From: Diadophis punctatus similis
Taxonomy: Eukaryota; Chordata; Lepidosauria; Squamata; Dipsadidae
Length of the DNA stretch: 64,000 nt
Direction: 5' to 3'
Assembly (NCBI GenBank): GCA_023053685.1
Contig: JALIGW010000016.1
Span: 11,624,780-11,688,779, forward strand
The position numbers and the translations under genes were made by a program. The notes beneath the pieces were generated by a model. The model saw nothing but the letters and a program-made list of their open reading frames with translations, searched no databases and was not told the origin of the DNA. Positions 24,643 through 35,931 of the stretch are shown one piece after another (within the stretch, counting starts at the first letter, position 1; each line of letters opens with the position of its first letter).

Positions 24643-24903
24643 AGCACCTGAGGATAGGACAAGAAGCAATGGATGGAAACTAATCAAGGAGAGAAGCAAC
24701 TTAGAACTAAGGAGAAATTTCCTGACAGTTAGAACAATTAATCAGTGGAACAGCTTGCCTCCAGAAGTTGTGAATGCTCCAACACTGGAAATTTTAAGAA
24801 GATGTTGGATAACCATTTGTCTGAAGAGGTGTAGGGTTTCCTGCCTAAGTAGGGGTTGGACTAGAAGACTTCCAAGGTCCCTTCCAACTCTGTTATTCTA
24901 TTC
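24643..24903 (+). mobile_element. CR1 LINE 3' end in a microsatellite
   Basis: GATGGAAACTAATCAAGGAG through CCCTTCCAACTCTGTTATTC is the last 260 bases of CR1. (TC)n sequence preceded by TATATAATC lies on both sides. Confidence 0.85.
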
Positions 24904-24906
24904 TAT

Positions 24907-24907
<1 letters not shown>

Positions 24908-24944
<37 letters not shown>
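24908..24944. repeat. (TC)n microsatellite
   Basis: Second half of the TC tract after the CR1 insertion. Confidence 0.9.
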
Positions 24945-24949
<5 letters not shown>

Positions 24950-25284
24950 TTCCTCCCTCTCCATCCATCCTTCCATTCATGACTATGTGCACCACACAGA
25001 GTTATTAACAAAACTCAAAACCAATATAAATAAAGAGCCAAAAACAATAAAAGAAAAAACATTAAACACAAATTTAAACAAATATAAAATGCAGGAGAAT
25101 GGCAACTGATAGCTTACAAACAATATAGCATCTTTCAGGATCCATCCTTCACAAGATCCACAGGTCTGAAACACAATCATGTTTTCAGGGCCTTCTGAAA
25201 ATCCAATAGGAATTGGGACCAATCTAACCCTGGGGGGGGGGGAGATGATGTTCCAGAGGAGACTTTTGGAGGTAGAAACATTCT
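24945..25284 (-). other. Probable LINE UTR remnant
   Basis: TTTTCAGGGCCTTCTGAAAA and GATGATGTTCCAGAGGAG resemble, in inverse order, the end of the LINE family at 30800. No coding motif is clear. Confidence 0.3.
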
Positions 25285-25292
25285 ATGTGCAC

Positions 25293-25633
25293 CAGGGGCG
25301 GGTTGCTCATTTACCCATGCCGGTGCGCTGCGCGCGCATCTCCACATTTTGGGTGCACATGTGCTTGCTACGCACGATTTTGCTTCTCTGCATGCGTGGA
25401 AGCTAAATCTTGCCGAAATCTTGCGAGGGGACGTGCGTGTGCGTGAGATTTTGGCGCGATTTTGCTTCCGTGCATGCGCAGAAGCAATATCGCCCAAAAA
25501 TTCTCAGAAAAATATGGCGACGCTCGCGACGGACTGGCAGAGAGGGCTCCAGAGCGGTCGTGCGCAAATTGCGCAATTGGCCGCTCCCTACCAGAGCTAT
25601 GCACCGGACAGCTCCGGCAGGAACCCACCAGTG
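25293..25633. mobile_element. GC-rich hAT MITE, GGCGGGTTGC subfamily
   Basis: CAGGGGCGGGTTGCTCATTT starts it and GGAACCCACCAGTG ends it, with ATGTGCAC at 25285-25292 and 25634-25641. It is the sister of the copy at 7959, sharing CCGGTGCGCTGCGCGCGCAT-like sequence. Confidence 0.9.
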
Positions 25634-25641
25634 ATGTGCAC

Positions 25642-25929
25642 CCTTATTTCTGCAAATGAAAACCATTTGATTACAGTACTTTTCTTTATCACCTGTGAGG
25701 ATTGGAATTGTGGCATTTATCATGGCAGTTCTGGTGAGAGAGACATTCCCTGAGGATGGGCTCCCTCACCAGTTCGAAAGCCCAGAAGACTAAAGACTAA
25801 GACTCCGGTCCTGGTGACCAACCCAGATTGTATCATGCAATAGCAATTCTCACTCCAACTTGACATGGCGTGCCTAGATATTAGTTGCTGAAGTTGCTGA
25901 AGATAGAGATTGGGATGAGCCAATGCAAA
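25642..25929. other. Unannotated stretch
   Basis: Nothing recognised. Confidence 0.3.
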
Positions 25930-26240
25930 CTTTGTTATGGAGTGCCTCAAAGTTCATTCCTGTCCTTTATCCTGTTTAACATCTTAAACGAGCTGATTGG
26001 ACAGGTCTTCTATCATTTGGGGTGAAAAATTAATACTTAGGTAATATACACCTTTTCTCTGGGTCCAATGCACAGGGAGTCATAACAATGTCAGAAGGCT
26101 GTCAGGATCTGGATGGGCGGGGGGGAAGAGATTCATATTCAACCTGACAAGACTGAGCAGCTGTTGATTCAGAGACTGACCGATTCCAAGAGGGCGCCAT
26201 CTTTGGTTGTTGATGGGGATATGTTCTGCCGGAAAGAAAC
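25930..26240 (+). pseudogene. LINE reverse transcriptase fragment
   Basis: Across frame changes the translation gives the GVPQ-S-L--ILFNI motif of non-LTR polymerases, a degraded NELIGQVFYHLG, then a region like the segment after the YADD box, and SLVVDGD. Stops and shifts break it. It probably belongs to the same family as the C-terminal pieces at 30800 and 56790. Confidence 0.6.
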
Positions 26241-26356
26241 GTGACATGGTTGTTAAGTGAATCTGGCTACCCAACTGACTTTGCTTGTCAGAAGGTCACA
26301 AAAGGTAATCACGTGACCCTAGGACACAGCAACTGTCAAAAAACGAGTCAGTTGCC

Positions 26357-26626
26357 GGACTTCCGGGGCGGGTGCTATGGTGGAGCGGAGCAAAGAAAGC
26401 TAACTGCGAACTTGGCCCGACTTTTCGTGTTCCTGGAAGCCGAAAGCGGCGTGCGATTCTTTGGAGGAGATCGCAGAAAGAAGGGGGACACTGAACTGAA
26501 CTCGCAACATCATGTTGTCTTCACGTGATGTATCATGACTTTTCCCCCCTTTGCTAAACCGGGGGTTGGCGTCGCCAGCGCATGACACATCTGGCCTGCG
26601 GGCTGCAAGTTTGATCCCCTGATCTA
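26357..26626. mobile_element. Diverged hAT-like fragment
   Basis: Its right part, with CGCATGACACATCTGGCC and CAAGTTTGATCCCCTG, resembles the short element at 59119. The left end is not recognisable and no duplication was found. Confidence 0.45.
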
Positions 26627-26690
26627 AATTTTGATCAAGTGACCATGGGGATGCTGCAATGGTCATAAGTCACTTTTTTCAGTGCCGGTG

Positions 26691-27256
26691 TGTTGTGGCC
26701 CATCCGCAGTGTGTGCAGCCTAGGCCTTTGGAACCTTCAGTGCCTCTTGGCAGTGCTGAAATAGGAGGGGCTACTACTCCTTTCCTGAATGCAAGAGCAC
26801 GCAGGGCTGCCAAGAAGCAGAAAGGTCTACTCAAGAGGAGGTCTACTCGAGAGTAAGACTTGGGGATAATTGGCCACTCCCCTAGTCTATTTAAGACGAG
26901 TCGATGCAGCTGGGAAGCTGCAGAGAACAACTTGGGAAAAATCCGTCTGAATCATAGTTTGTTTTGAGATACCTGTTTTGTGTTTCTCTGTCTGCGCTTG
27001 TTATCAGAGACTGGACTATAGGAACTTTGCCAACGCTAAGAAGCTCCGTAAGCTAACTGGACTTAATTGGCTCATCATTGTTTGAGAACTTTTTGAACTA
27101 ATCCCGGCTATTAATGAAGTAATTCGTAGCTGGTTGTTTGCCAACCGAGACTGTTTGTAATATTGGTGTGTGCACTCTTTACTGATAACAGTTTTATTAG
27201 TAAAAGTATTGCTTTAAACCTGTTCATGTGGCTGTGTGCTTCGTGGGGACAGAACA
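26691..27256 (+). mobile_element. Solo LTR
   Basis: It begins TGTTGTGG and ends CAGAACA, an inverted TGTT/AACA pair. CGGTG flanks it exactly at 26686-26690 and 27257-27261, the 5-bp duplication of retroviral-type integration. A TATTTAAG box-like motif is near 26887. No internal retroviral or Gypsy genes remain, so the superfamily is unresolved. Confidence 0.8.
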
Positions 27257-27312
27257 CGGTGTAACTGTGAACGGTCACTAAATGGACTGTTGTAAGTCAA
27301 GCACTACCTGTA

Positions 27313-28109
27313 TAGTCCAACATCCTGATTGCTATATTATAAAGCTCTGTTCAGTTCAAGACCAGGAGATATGGCTTTCCCTTATAGTTCTTTTCATTTC
27401 TTTTTTACCCCTTTCAATATTTATCCAAGCTTTCACAACCTCTTTTTAAAATTCAAAACAAAAGAATTATCCAGGCCATTCTCTTGCTTTGCTATTTGTA
27501 ATCCCTTTTTATTTTTAAATCATATGTCTAATGATACATCTTTTTGCATGCTATGTTTGTAGTCTTTTATTTATAGATTCACTATCACTGTCAACTCTGT
27601 CTGTGCCTTGTCTGATAAACTTATTACTCTTCTGCCATTTCTTCCGAAACATATTTTGGATAATTATTCACGGAAGCAAATATCACCAGTGACATTGTTA
27701 ATGCTAACCTCTGATTCAATTTATGAAAAGTAACCTTTAATATTTCCAGTGTTATAATATTTTGCATCATTCTGTAGCTGCTAATCAGGTTTATGTATTC
27801 TTTTCCTTTAATTAAAATCTTTAGTTCCCTCCTCTTTCCAATTATTAAAACTGTTTATCTCTTTTATGTCTTTGAAAATAATTAAAAGAAGTTGACTTTC
27901 ACATAGGAATTCCGAAGTCTTGATTCAAATTTATCTGGAACTTTAATCCATTTATAATTTTCCAAAATCAAAGCCTTAAAATTAACTTTTTGCTGCTTAT
28001 TTCCATTTTTAAAAAGTTCTTAAGCTTTTAGTTCAATTTTTCTTTCATTAGGATTTGACAAGAGATTCACTGGTGTTGTCAATCCAAGGTTTATCATAGC
28101 TGAAAAATG
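27313..28109. other. AT-rich unannotated stretch
   Basis: The composition is similar to 2490-3340 and could be degenerate LINE sequence; no motif supports this. Confidence 0.3.
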
Positions 28110-28386
28110 TAGGGGTGAAATCCAGCAGGTTCTGACAGGTTCTGGAGAAACGGTAGCGGAAATTTTGAGTAGTTCGGAGAACTGGCAAATACCACCTCTG
28201 GCTGGCCCCAGAGTGGGGTGAGAATGGAGATTTTGCAATATCTTTCCCCCAGGAGTAGGGAGGGAATGGGGATTTTGCAGTATCCTTCCTCTGCCACGCC
28301 TACCAAGCCACGCCCACCAAGCCATATCACACCCACCAAGCCACGCCCACAGAACCGGTAGTAAAAAAAATTGGATTTCACCACTG
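28110..28386. mobile_element. hAT MITE, relative of the 5539 element
   Basis: TAGGGGTGAAATCCAGCAGG through GGATTTCACCACTG shares the GGAAATTTTGAGTAGTTCGG block and the CCACGCCCACC repeats with the element at 5539. No matching target duplication was found. Confidence 0.75.
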
Positions 28387-29033
28387 ATGCAAATCCTTTG
28401 GTTTCTCATGGCATTTCACCACTGCTGAAAAGTATCACATCATCATCATCATCTTGGTATCTCTGGATATTTCCTTTTAAAATACGCAGGACAAGGGATC
28501 TTCTAATAATTTTTTATTTGCTGTTGCAATTTCTAGGAAAGGTCATGGAAGCCCAATTACTTTTGGACTTTTATATTTCCAGTATTTAAGTTTCATAAAA
28601 TTTCCCTAGAGCTTACCAAAAATCCATTCTGTTTTCCAAAATATAAGTCAGAAAGTATTTCCAGAGAGAACATTTTCAGGTTGGGGCTTGGCAAGGATGA
28701 AGGATGATCTTCATTTACTGGATCCAATGATTTTCATACCCTTGCCAACTTCATCACACTCCTTTTTGGAATTTCCAGCTTTGGGAATGGGTACATGCAG
28801 GCTGTCAGAAAGCAAAAGGGGAAACCCAATGTCATATTTCCCCCGCCTTCAGACCCAGAGAGAGTAATTTGGCTAATCATATATGATCTTTTATATATTC
28901 TCACAGAGACCATAGGACTGCAACCTACAGGCCTGAAAGTTTTAGCATAGTAGAGATTTGATTTGTAATATATTGTGTATGATTTATTGTTTGGTATTCT
29001 CTTTCCTTTTGATTTCTTGTAGTGTCATAATCA
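28387..29033. other. Unannotated stretch
   Basis: A short ATC run at 28437-28454 is the only simple repeat. No gene was recognised. Confidence 0.35.
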
Positions 29034-30166
29034 GCTTCCTTCCTTTCCTTTCCTTTCTTCTTCTTTCCTTCCTTTCCTTTCCTTTCCTTTCCTTTCCTTT
29101 CCTTTCCTTTCCTTCTTCCCCTCCCTTCCTCCTTTCCTTTCCTTTCCTTTCCTTCCCTTTCCTTTCCTTCTTTCCTTTCCTTTCCTTTCCTTCTTTCCTT
29201 TCCTTTCCTTTCCTTTCCTTTCCTCCCCTCCCTTCCTCCTTTCCTTTCCTTTCCTTTCCTTTCCTTTCCTTTCCTTTCCTTTCCTTCCCTTTCCTTCCCT
29301 TTCCTTTCCTTCCTCTTCCTTTCTTTCCTTCCTTTCCTTTCCTTTCCTTTCCTCCCTCCCTTTCCTCCTTTCCTTTCCTTTCCTTTCCTCCCTTTCCTTC
29401 CTCCTTCCTTTCCTTCCTTTCCTTTCCTTTCCTTTTCCTTCCTTTCCTTTCCTTTCCTTCCTTTCCTTCTTCCTTTCCTTTCCTTTCCTTTCCTTTCCTT
29501 TCCTTTCCTTCTTTCCTTTCCTTTCCTTTCCTTTCCTCCCTCCTCCTTCCCCTCCTTTCCTTTCCTTTCCTTTCCTCCCCTCCCTTCCTCCTTTCCTTTC
29601 CTTTCCTCCCCTCCCTTCCTCCTTTCCTTTCCTTTCCTTCTTTCTTTTCCTTTCTTTTCTTTTCCTTTCCTTTCCTTTCCTTTCCTTTCCTTTCCTTTCC
29701 TTTCCTTTCCTTTCCTTTCCTTTCCTTTCCTTTCCTTCTTTCCTTTCCTTTCCTTTCCTTTCCTTTCCTTTCCTTTCCTTTCCTTTCCTTTCCTTTTCCT
29801 TTCCTTTCCTTTCCTTTCCTTCTTTCCTTTCCTTTCCTTTCCTTCCTTTCCTTTCCTTTCCTTTCCTTTCCTTTCCTTTCCTTTCCTTTCCTTTCCTTTC
29901 CTTTCCTTTCCTTTCCTTTCCTTCTTTCCTTTCCTTTCCTTTCCTTTCCTTCTTTCCTTTCCTTTCCTTTCCTTTCCTTTCCTTTCCTTTCCTTTCCTTT
30001 CCTTTCCTCCTCTCCCTTTCCCCTTTCCTTTCCTCCCCTCCCTTCCTCCTTTCCTTTCCTTTCCTTTCCTTTCCTTTCCTTTCCTTTCCTTTCCTTTCCT
30101 TTCCTTTCCTTTCCTTTCCTTTCCTTTCCCCTTCCCCTTCCCCTTCCCCTTCCCCTTTCCTCTCCT
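29034..30166. repeat. 1.1-kb (TTTCC)n pyrimidine tract
   Basis: Nearly uninterrupted pentanucleotide TTTCC on the plus strand (GGAAA on the minus), with CTCCC and TTCTT variants and a final (CCCCTT)n part. All long frames on both strands here are repeats of a few residues and are not genes. The strand asymmetry would favour triplex formation. Confidence 0.97.
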
Positions 30167-30799
30167 CCCCCCTCCCTGCATCATTCCTCCCTTCCATAGT
30201 TCTGGCACAAGGCCCATTCACTGATCATGAGCTGCAGTGCTGCTGGGATTTAAGCAAACAAGCTAAGAGTGATGCTTGATTAATCCATTCGCTTGTATCT
30301 CTGAAGCCCTGGGCTCCGATGATGAGGACATACCAGAATAACAAAGGCAAGGCTGAATACAGTATAAGCAGACTGTGGTTGGATGATGCAGGGTTTGGGA
30401 ATTTGCTGCCCCTTCATAGGAAAGCCAAACAATTCAAGCATCAAAAGAAAAGACCCCACGTTTGTTTATATTGTGAGGAGAATGGGAACATTCCTCCCCT
30501 ACCATTTCCTATGTCGTATGTGAGATGTCTTCATGTGGGCATATTTCCCGTGATGATATAGTGAAAACATCATCACATGCCGTTTTCTGAAATCTATTTA
30601 AATCTGTTCCCAGTATTCAAGGTCATAGGTTTTGAAGCAGGAAGCAGAAATACTTGCTGTGAGAAATCGCCAAACTGTGTACATTGTAAAAATATCAACG
30701 GATGAGTGAAATGATTAGGAAATGATTGCACAGCATGTTGGCTGTGTTCATACCACAATGTTTTACCAGGTCCGCTGCATTTGTACAAGGTACTAAACT
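30167..30799. other. Unannotated stretch
   Basis: An 80-codon frame at 30319-30561 has no recognisable domain and is probably chance. Confidence 0.35.
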
Positions 30800-31260
30800 T
30801 AATCAGGGGTTCTTTTTGTGACTATTGAGGAACCCCTTCTCCAACATACCTCCCTAAGACCGATTAGAGCCCACAGAGTTGGTCTGCTGGTGGTCCCGTC
30901 AGCCAAACAATGTCGGCTGGCGGGCCCACGAACGAGGGCCTTCTCTGTGGTGGCACCGGCTCTCTGGAATACACTACCCCCCGAGATCTGCATAATTCCC
31001 ACCCTGCCAGCCTTCAGAAAAGCATTAAAAACATGGCTTTGTCGACAGACCTGGGGCCAATGATTTTATAACAACACCGATCATTCTTGGCCCCATGAAT
31101 GATTTATTGTATGGGTTTTTAAATTGTGGTTTTTAATGTTTTTTTTAATGTGTTAATATCTATTGTTTTTAATGTTTTTTATATCTGTTGTTGCATGTGA
31201 ATTTTTACTGTTGTGAGCCGCCCAGAGTCTCTGTGGAGTGGGCATCATACAAATGCAACT
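30800..31260 (+). mobile_element. Jockey-group LINE C-terminal end and 3' UTR
   Basis: The frame gives VPSAKQCRLAGPRTRAFSVV, then PALWNTLPPEIC and FRKALKTWL, the usual C-terminal end of a vertebrate non-LTR element. The GAGCCGCCCAGAGTCTCTG 3' block and an (AAAT)n tail follow. The same family is at 39180, 56790 and probably 34960. Which clade (CR1, L2 or other) is not certain. Confidence 0.75.
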
Positions 31261-31262
31261 AA

Positions 31263-31353
<91 letters not shown>

Positions 31354-31410
31354 ACAAACAAACAAACAAACAAACAAACAAACAAACAAACAAACAAACA
31401 AACAAACAAA
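31261..31410. repeat. (AAAT)n then (AAAC)n tail
   Basis: About 90 bases of AAAT units change to AAAC units; it grows from the LINE tail. Confidence 0.96.
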
Positions 31411-31633
31411 CCCAGTCTGGTTATTTCAGTGCATTTGGGAAATGGCAAAAGAGCCGTTTTTAACAAAATAGACCGCTTTATTAGAGCACAAGCTTACTCA
31501 CAGATCTTCATACATATATGTGCATGGCATCTCCAGAGCAAAATACTACAAAGCTTTTTCTTAATACTTGTATCCCATGTGCTTTCACTGCTCAGAAACT
31601 TGGCCCATGTCAAAACTAACTTTCACTCTAGAG

Positions 31634-32007
31634 TAGGAGTGTCAAACTCAAGGCTTGCAGGCCGGAGCTGGCCTGCGGGGTGCTTAGATCTGGCCCGCGG
31701 GACCGTCCTGGAAACAGCGAAGGACTGGCCCAATGTGCCTCTGCCAGCAAAAACAGAGCTTGGGACAGCCGCGGGTGGCCTTCCCAAACTCCGTTTTCAG
31801 CTGTGACGTTCTCCTGCAATCCTCTGCCAGCGAAAACGGAGCTCGGGAGGGTTGCATTTTTGCTGGCAGAGGGCTCAGGCCGCCACAGGCGTCCTGACAC
31901 AAGTGATGTCCAGCTGGCCACACCCACCCTGGCCACGCCCACCCGTCCCCCCGAGGTCAAACACAACCCGGATGTGGCCCTCAATGAAATGGAGTTTGAC
32001 ACCCCTG
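31634..32007. mobile_element. hAT MITE, TGTCAAACTC family
   Basis: TAGGAGTGTCAAACTC (first base mutated) and GAGTTTGACACCCCTG are flanked by CTCTAGAG at 31626-31633 and 32008-32015. Confidence 0.9.
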
Positions 32008-32021
32008 CTCTAGAGGCAATA

Positions 32022-32543
32022 CAGTATTTTTCGGAGTATAAGACGCACCTTTTTCCTCCCTAAAAGAGGCTGAAAATTTGGGTGCGTCTTATACTCCGAA
32101 TGTAGCTTTTTCGAAACTTTTTTTTCCAGCCCTAACGAGGTGCTAACGATCTTCCTGGCTTCCTATTCCCTCCAAATAAGTTTTTTCCCAGCCCTAAGTC
32201 TTTGCAGGGTTGCTTTCATTCCTACTCCCTCTGAAAAAGCGGTGCTTTTCAGCCCTAACCGATGCTAACAATCTTCCTGGCTTGCTGCATTTATTTTTAT
32301 TCCTACTCCCTCCGAAGCAGTTTTTCCTGCCCTAAGTCTTTGCAGGCTTGTTTTCATTCCTACTCCCTCTGAAAAAGGCTTTTTCAGCCCTAACCAGGGG
32401 ATAAAATAATGTGCTGAAGCTGAACAGACTAAGGATGCTAGCCAGATGAATACCTGGTAGGTAGATTCTTTTCCCCTATTTTCCTCCCCCAAAACTAAGG
32501 TGCGTCTTATACTCCGATGCGTCTTATACTCCAAAAAATACGG
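32022..32543. mobile_element. Mariner-type MITE, GTATAAGACGC ends
   Basis: Ends CAGTATTTTTCGGAG and CCAAAAAATACGG are flanked by TA. GTATAAGACGCACC and its inverse occur more than once near each end. The interior holds two or three imperfect copies of a ~100-base unit with CCTACTCCCTC and TTTGCAGG. A copy in the opposite orientation is at 38230. Confidence 0.87.
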
Positions 32544-32545
32544 TA

Positions 32546-33410
32546 TATCTCTAAGAAAATAATATAAAGGGCGAAAGGAATTTGCTATCTTGCACATATC
32601 TTGTGATTTTAGTTAGATAAATTTAAGTTTCATGGTCTTTTCAAAAGCAGTCAACGATTTTGACTTCTCTCCATGCTTTAATAACCTTTTGCAAGGCCAC
32701 CCACCCAATTGTTGTCGATATTGTCGATATGATAAATAAGGATAGCTAAAAAGAGGGTGTGGGATATTTTTCTTTTTGGCTGGGTTTCATACAGGGCCAT
32801 TTAGTGCCAACGTATTATCCTATTGATTTTTCACTAGGTAAGTCTCTAGAGGCAGAGTGACTCATTGGTAACAAACAGCTGGGAGATATTCTTCCTTAGG
32901 ATGCTCAAGTTTGATCCTTAGCATCTCTTCTGACATTTGAAACAGCTTCAAGAGAGCCATAAACATTTAAAACAGAGCAGTTCATCTTTTACGTGGGGAA
33001 AAAAAAACACTTCTTCCTCAGCCGCCAAATGTGCTACATGATCAAATAGAACATTATTTGGATTTATTTTGAATAATGCCAAACAAAGGCAGATATACAA
33101 GGCCCAGCTCATCCTCACTTTAGTCAGTTTATATTGTTCTTGACAGTTTCATTAAAAACCAAAAGCTGTAAGTCCTTAAGGAACATGATTTAGTCTAGAG
33201 TCAGAGTTTCATATTTCCAGTTAACTCCAGAGGGTCTCATTCTAGGAAGAATTTTCTCCTAAATTCTGAAGCCCTTCTACTTCTTATTCACTCATTTGCT
33301 TCTTCCAAGGATTATTGCAAATTTCCCTGACACAGACTTCTACCGATTATGAAGGGCGTTCCTGCAATTTTCTAAGGAACAACTGAACAATGTCTTGTCA
33401 CTGTCTTCTA
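32546..33410. other. Repeat-poor unannotated stretch
   Basis: No gene or repeat recognised. Confidence 0.35.
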
Positions 33411-33535
33411 GTGTTTCTCAACCTTGGCAACTTGAAGATATGTGGACTTCAACTCTTAGAATTCCCCAGCCAGACCACAAATCTAGGAGTTGAAGTCCAT
33501 GCACTTGTAATGTTGTCAAGGTGAGAAACACTACT
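33411..33535. mobile_element. Foldback MITE, GTTTCCCAACC family, diverged
   Basis: TAGTGTTTCTCAACCTTGGC is followed by GGACTTCAACTCTTAGAATTC, broken by changes, and an inverse arm ending GAGAAACACTA. Confidence 0.75.
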
Positions 33536-33701
33536 CTAGAAATAGAGGGGTGGGTGGGTGGACAGACAGACAGACAGATTTTTCTCATTCATATATTCAC
33601 CAGATCCTTCTTATTTTGGTTTCCCAGTCCAACCAAGTGCTGCTAACTTTTGAGATGTACATTGAGACTGCAAATAGTGATTTCACAGTCATTCTTATTT
33701 A

Positions 33702-34310
33702 AGGTGACCAGATTTTAATATTTGTAAAGCGGGACACCATTGATGGGGGGGGGGTTCTAGGGGAGCAAGACGGGAGGGGTCCGTCTCTCTTATCCTGCAG
33801 CTTTGTGCACCCCCCAAACACCCCCCCTTCATCGTAGCCAGGGGTGGGTTCCTACCGGCGCAGGCTTACCTGTTCGTCACCACAGAGCTGAAGAAGCTGG
33901 TGGCGTTCGCGGCGCGTGGCTTCCCCCGCCCGCTTTCCCCGCCCGCCGGGACACCGCTATTTGCGTTCTTTTGCTCTCTGCTCATGCACAAAGCGTTCTG
34001 CTTGCACAGAGGGCAAAAGAACACAAATGGCTGCATCCCCGCGGCCGGGGAAAGCGGACGGGGGAAGCCCCGCGCCGCGAACGCCACCAGCTTCTTCGGC
34101 TCTGCGGCGATGAACAGGCAAGACTGCCGCTGCCCCTCTCACTGCCCTCCCTCCCCGCCTGGCAGGTGGAGGCAGGCGAGGCAGGAGGCAGAGGGCTGTG
34201 CAGGGCAAATTCAAATTTAAAAAGCGGGACTTTTTTGAAACGCCGCGGGACGCGGGACAAATGATTAAAAAGTGGGACTGTCCTGCCAAAAGCGGGATGT
34301 CTGGTCACCT
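33702..34310. mobile_element. Mariner-type MITE, AGGTGACCAG ends, interrupted
   Basis: AGGTGACCAGATTTT and AAAGCGGGATGTCTGGTCACCT are inverted ends with TA on both sides. A hAT foldback occupies the middle. Confidence 0.78.
33839..34125. mobile_element. hAT foldback MITE with hairpin core, right end missing
   Basis: CAGGGGTGGGTTCCTACCGG begins it. The arms GCTTCCCCCGCCCGC and its inverse enclose a decayed core (TCTGCTCATGCACAAAGC). The final CCCACCCCTG could not be found, so it is truncated. Confidence 0.75.
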
Positions 34311-34677
34311 TATTCTTATTGTTGAAATAGCAGTTCTAATAATCCAACAGAACTGAGGGCCACTAGATACAGAAATTTTCCATGGTGAAATTTATACTCG
34401 GTCCCCTTCCCTTCCCATTTCTCATACTTCAGTGAATTAGGGTGGTATCTGTCTGAGCCTTTTACAAATATTACATCTGTCTGTTATGGACTTAAGACAT
34501 GATTCACCCCTTGTTGCTTTGGTAACAGAGCTTGTATATCTCTGTCAAGGTTATCTTCCTTACTTTCTACCCTGAAGTAAAAAATAAACTGAGAAATAAG
34601 TAAGCCTGAGTGAGGAAAAGAAAGATGTTCAGCACACCAATGAATCTATTGTGGGATGCATTTAAAGTTTTTAAAGA
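34311..34677. other. Unannotated stretch
   Basis: Nothing recognised. Confidence 0.3.
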
Positions 34678-34895
34678 CGTGGAGGTGCAGTGGTTAGAAT
34701 GCAGTATTGCAGGCTAACTCTGCCCATTGCCAGGAGTTCAATCCTGATCGGCTCAGCCTTCCATCCTTCTAAGGTTGGTAAAATGAGGACCCAGATTATT
34801 GGGGGCAATATGCTGACTCTGTCAACTGCTCAGAGAGTGCCGTAAAGCACCTGGAGCAGTATATAAGTCTAAGTGCTATTGCTATTTTAAAAGAG
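34678..34895 (+). mobile_element. Sauria-type SINE
   Basis: GGAGGTGCAGTGGTTAGAAT through AAGTCTAAGTGCTATTGCTA is a near-complete copy in plus orientation. Confidence 0.83.
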
Positions 34896-34959
34896 AAGGG
34901 GTCTATTGATAGCATCGGAGACTTGGAAGGGAGCTTTTGAAGGCATCAGATTCAAGAAC

Positions 34960-35290
34960 CCTCCCTGAAATTTCACCATATAGTGGGACCTCAGAAGCAT
35001 TCCTTTTCCATGGTTGCCCCTGCCCTGAGGAACATCCTCCCACCAGAGATTCAACAGGCCCACATCCTTTTAGTCTTTCAGAAGGCCATTAAAACTTGTT
35101 TTTTTTTTTACTGAACTGCTGGGATTGTATGGATAGAAAATATACAAAGAGGGCAGCTGAACCTACTGTGGGACATCCCAAGAGGGATGATTACGGTGTA
35201 GGGTTTTAGTTTGCTTTCATTGTTTTTAATGACTGCTTTATTTACTGGTTTTATGGTTCTTGTAAGCCACTCAGAGTTACTCAGAGATTT
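34960..35290 (+). mobile_element. Diverged LINE 3' end
   Basis: CAGAAGGCCATTAAAACTTG and GTAAGCCACTCAGAGTTACT resemble the family at 30800. Frames are broken. Confidence 0.45.
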
Positions 35291-35739
35291 ATTAGAATAA
35301 AAGAACACAACTATAGAACAGGAGCGAAAGAGAAGGGTGAAGAGGAAAGAAGAAAGGGAGAGGAAAGGAGGGTAGGGAGGGGAGAAAAAGGATAGAAGAG
35401 AAGGTAAGAGAAGGAAGGAGAAGAGGGGTAGGAGAGAGGAAAGCAATGTAGAGAGACGGAAGGGAGGGAAAGTAAAGTAAAAAGAGTAGAGGGAGGAAAA
35501 GAGAGAGAAGGGTTGTGGGAAATAAAAAAGGGAAGTAAGGGATGGCAAAAGCAGCCTCAATGGTATAAAATATAATGATTGTATTAATGAAATAGAAAAT
35601 ATGTATAGGAGTATTGTATTATTATTGAGATATATTTGTGATGTAAATATAAGAAAAAAAATTGTAAAGAAAAAAGAATTGCTTAATAAGGGTGGCTTTA
35701 TAAATCTTTCAAATAATATAAATAGGCAAACAAACAAAT
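35291..35739. other. Purine-rich and AT-rich unannotated sequence
   Basis: Imperfect AG-rich sequence at 35310-35530 produces a 209-codon minus-strand frame of low complexity that is not a gene. Confidence 0.4.
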
Positions 35740-35931
35740 TGTTAAGTTCTGGGTGAAGAATGGAGGTGAGGCCTGAGTGATTTCTAACAGCTCTTTATTC
35801 AATACTGCCTGTGAGGCAACTGAACTCGCTGGCTGACACAGCTCCTTTTATAGGGAACTGATCAGCCAAACAACCAATCAGGAGAGAGTATTTTCCCACT
35901 CCCACAGAGGACTAGAATGAGAACTTCAACT
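35740..35931 (-). mobile_element. Candidate LTR, minus orientation
   Basis: Reading the minus strand gives an ATTGG box, CCTATAAAAGG (a TATA box near 35850), AATAAA near 35790 and a terminus CTTAACA at 35740, in LTR order. The other end may be near TGACA at 35931. No target duplication is clear. Confidence 0.45.

Larger units (their letters stand above)
26247..27312. mobile_element. Mariner-type MITE (GGTAGTCCTC family) with two insertions
   Basis: Pieces at 26247-26356, 26627-26685 and 27262-27312 read in order as one MITE and end CAAGCACTACCTG before TA. A hAT-like piece (26357-26626) and a solo LTR interrupt it. Confidence 0.7.

Noticed and set aside
28925..30217. Frames of about 400 codons on both strands
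   Set aside because: They are translations of the TTTCC/GGAAA tract, made of a few residues in a short period, and open on both strands at once. They are not genes.
30319..30561. 80-codon frame with a CLYC motif
   Set aside because: A single CxxC is not enough for a zinc-binding domain and nothing around it supports an exon.
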